DNA of 64,000 bases, taken from contig NZ_AZEB01000009.1 in assembly GCF_001434135.1 (NCBI RefSeq), forward strand, positions 1 through 64,000, written 5' to 3'. A program made the position numbers and the translations under genes. Positions 63,485-64,000 of the stretch are shown in pieces. Numbering within the stretch: the stretch's first letter is position 1; each line of letters opens with the position of its first letter. The notes under the pieces are model-generated. The model was not told the origin of the DNA. It made no database searches and saw only the letters and a program-made list of their open reading frames with translations. This DNA is from Lentilactobacillus kisonensis DSM 19906 = JCM 15041 (GTDB lineage Bacteria; Bacillota; Bacilli; Lactobacillales; Lactobacillaceae).

Positions 63485-64000
63485 TCAAACGTTTAACTTA
63501 ATTAGCTTAACTTTGGCACCAGTTGCTTCATACAATGAATAGTCCCCAGCATTAAACTTTACTGACCACCAGTCAACATCCGGATACCAATGATGATGAA
63601 GCGTTCGGAGAACTCCCAAATGCGCAACCAGCAATATGGTTCCATCACTAGGCAGGCTCATTAAGTAGTGGTCAATCGCTTTAATAACCCGCTTTTCGAA
63701 ATCATGAAAGGGTTCAGCCCCTTCAGGCGTTACATCAAACGGTGCTTTAAGCCACTTCTCCCAAACATCTGGATAAGCTGCTTCGACTTCATTAGCGTTT
63801 TTACCTTCCCAATTACCAAACGGCATTTCGTCAAATTCCTTGTCAACGATCACCTTCATTACAGAATGATTTCTTTCAACCGCTTTTAATGTTTGCTCAG
63901 TCCTTTTCAAATCACTCCGGATAGCAAAGTTAATTGGGACCGTCTTCAACTTTTCTGCCAATTGGTCTGCTTGCTGCAAACCGGTATCATCTAACTCAAC
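63485..64000 (-). CDS. Histidine phosphatase superfamily protein (partial)
   Basis: The gene runs out of the window at 64000; about the first 30-40 residues, with the RHG motif, are missing. Visible: TGLQQADQLAEKL, FDEMPFGNWEGKNANEVEAAYP, and VAHLGVLRTLHHHW with the second catalytic His. This is the phosphoglycerate mutase-like fold used by alpha-ribazole phosphatase (CobC), fructose bisphosphatase and others. Its place next to pduF makes CobC possible but not shown. Confidence 0.8.
   Translation of the reverse strand, partial: VELDDTGLQQADQLAEKLKTVPINFAIRSDLKRTEQTLKAVERNHSVMKVIVDKEFDEMPFGNWEGKNANEVEAAYPDVWEKWLKAPFDVTPEGAEPFHDFEKRVIKAIDHYLMSLPSDGTILLVAHLGVLRTLHHHWYPDVDWWSVKFNAGDYSLYEATGAKVKLIKLNV

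Overview
The window looks like chromosome from a heterofermentative member of the Lactobacillaceae, most plausibly a Lentilactobacillus/Levilactobacillus-like species. Pointers are strong AGGAGG-type ribosome binding sites, frequent TTG/GTG starts, a tryptophan T-box, SLAP-like surface domains, a type I-E-style CRISPR repeat and a Lactobacillus-type propanediol-utilisation (pdu) operon. The species is an inference. No rRNA or tRNA gene and no complete insertion sequence was seen.

Layout. 0.5-7.4 kb: carbohydrate locus (secreted Asp-box glycosidase, MFS transporter, GH42 glycosidase, AraC regulator). 7.5-13.2 kb: acetyltransferase, nitrilase-family amidase, GH13 alpha-glucosidase with LacI regulator and two SemiSWEET genes. 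13.3-18.5 kb: T-box-controlled trpDCFBA without trpE or trpG. 18.5-36.1 kb: accessory and housekeeping mixture: CHAD protein, heterodimeric ABC exporter with lipoprotein, PadR/DUF1700 cassette with a broken third gene, toxin-antitoxin genes, small membrane proteins, reductases and transporters, lipid flippase. 36.5-37.7 kb: a perfectly regular CRISPR array (20 repeats) without cas genes. 38.4-44.1 kb: ECF vitamin transporter (T, fused A-A', S), two surface proteins and a PduV-like GTPase. 44.3-60.2 kb: the pdu microcompartment operon, pduABCDEGHKJLMNO-hbpS-PQWU, followed by an old-yellow-enzyme and a tyrosine phosphatase gene. 60.5-64 kb: divergent pocR, a tandem-repeat array, pduF and the 3' part of a histidine phosphatase gene.

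How it works together. PduF admits glycerol or diol, PduCDE dehydrates it with adenosylcobalamin, PduGH and PduO maintain the cofactor, and PduP/PduL/PduW and PduQ dispose of the aldehyde inside a PduA/B/J/K/N/U shell. No corrinoid biosynthesis gene lies in the window. The neighbouring ECF locus encodes what appear to be the two halves of a transcobalamin/intrinsic-factor-like B12 binder as separate surface proteins (alpha/alpha-barrel at 41724-42773, DUF4430 beta domain at 42922-43662). The pocR regulator carries a C-terminal extension with the same DUF4430-like sequence pattern. My main hypothesis is one B12 economy module: extracellular capture, ECF import, and a PocR that may sense corrinoid directly.

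A second notable item is a dispersed family of about 119-nt hairpins with co-varying stems and conserved internal loops. Full copies sit directly upstream of the ribosome binding sites of the GH42 gene, trpD and the DUF4430 gene, in the same orientation relative to the gene each time. All comparisons with known families were made by eye and from memory; no database search was run.
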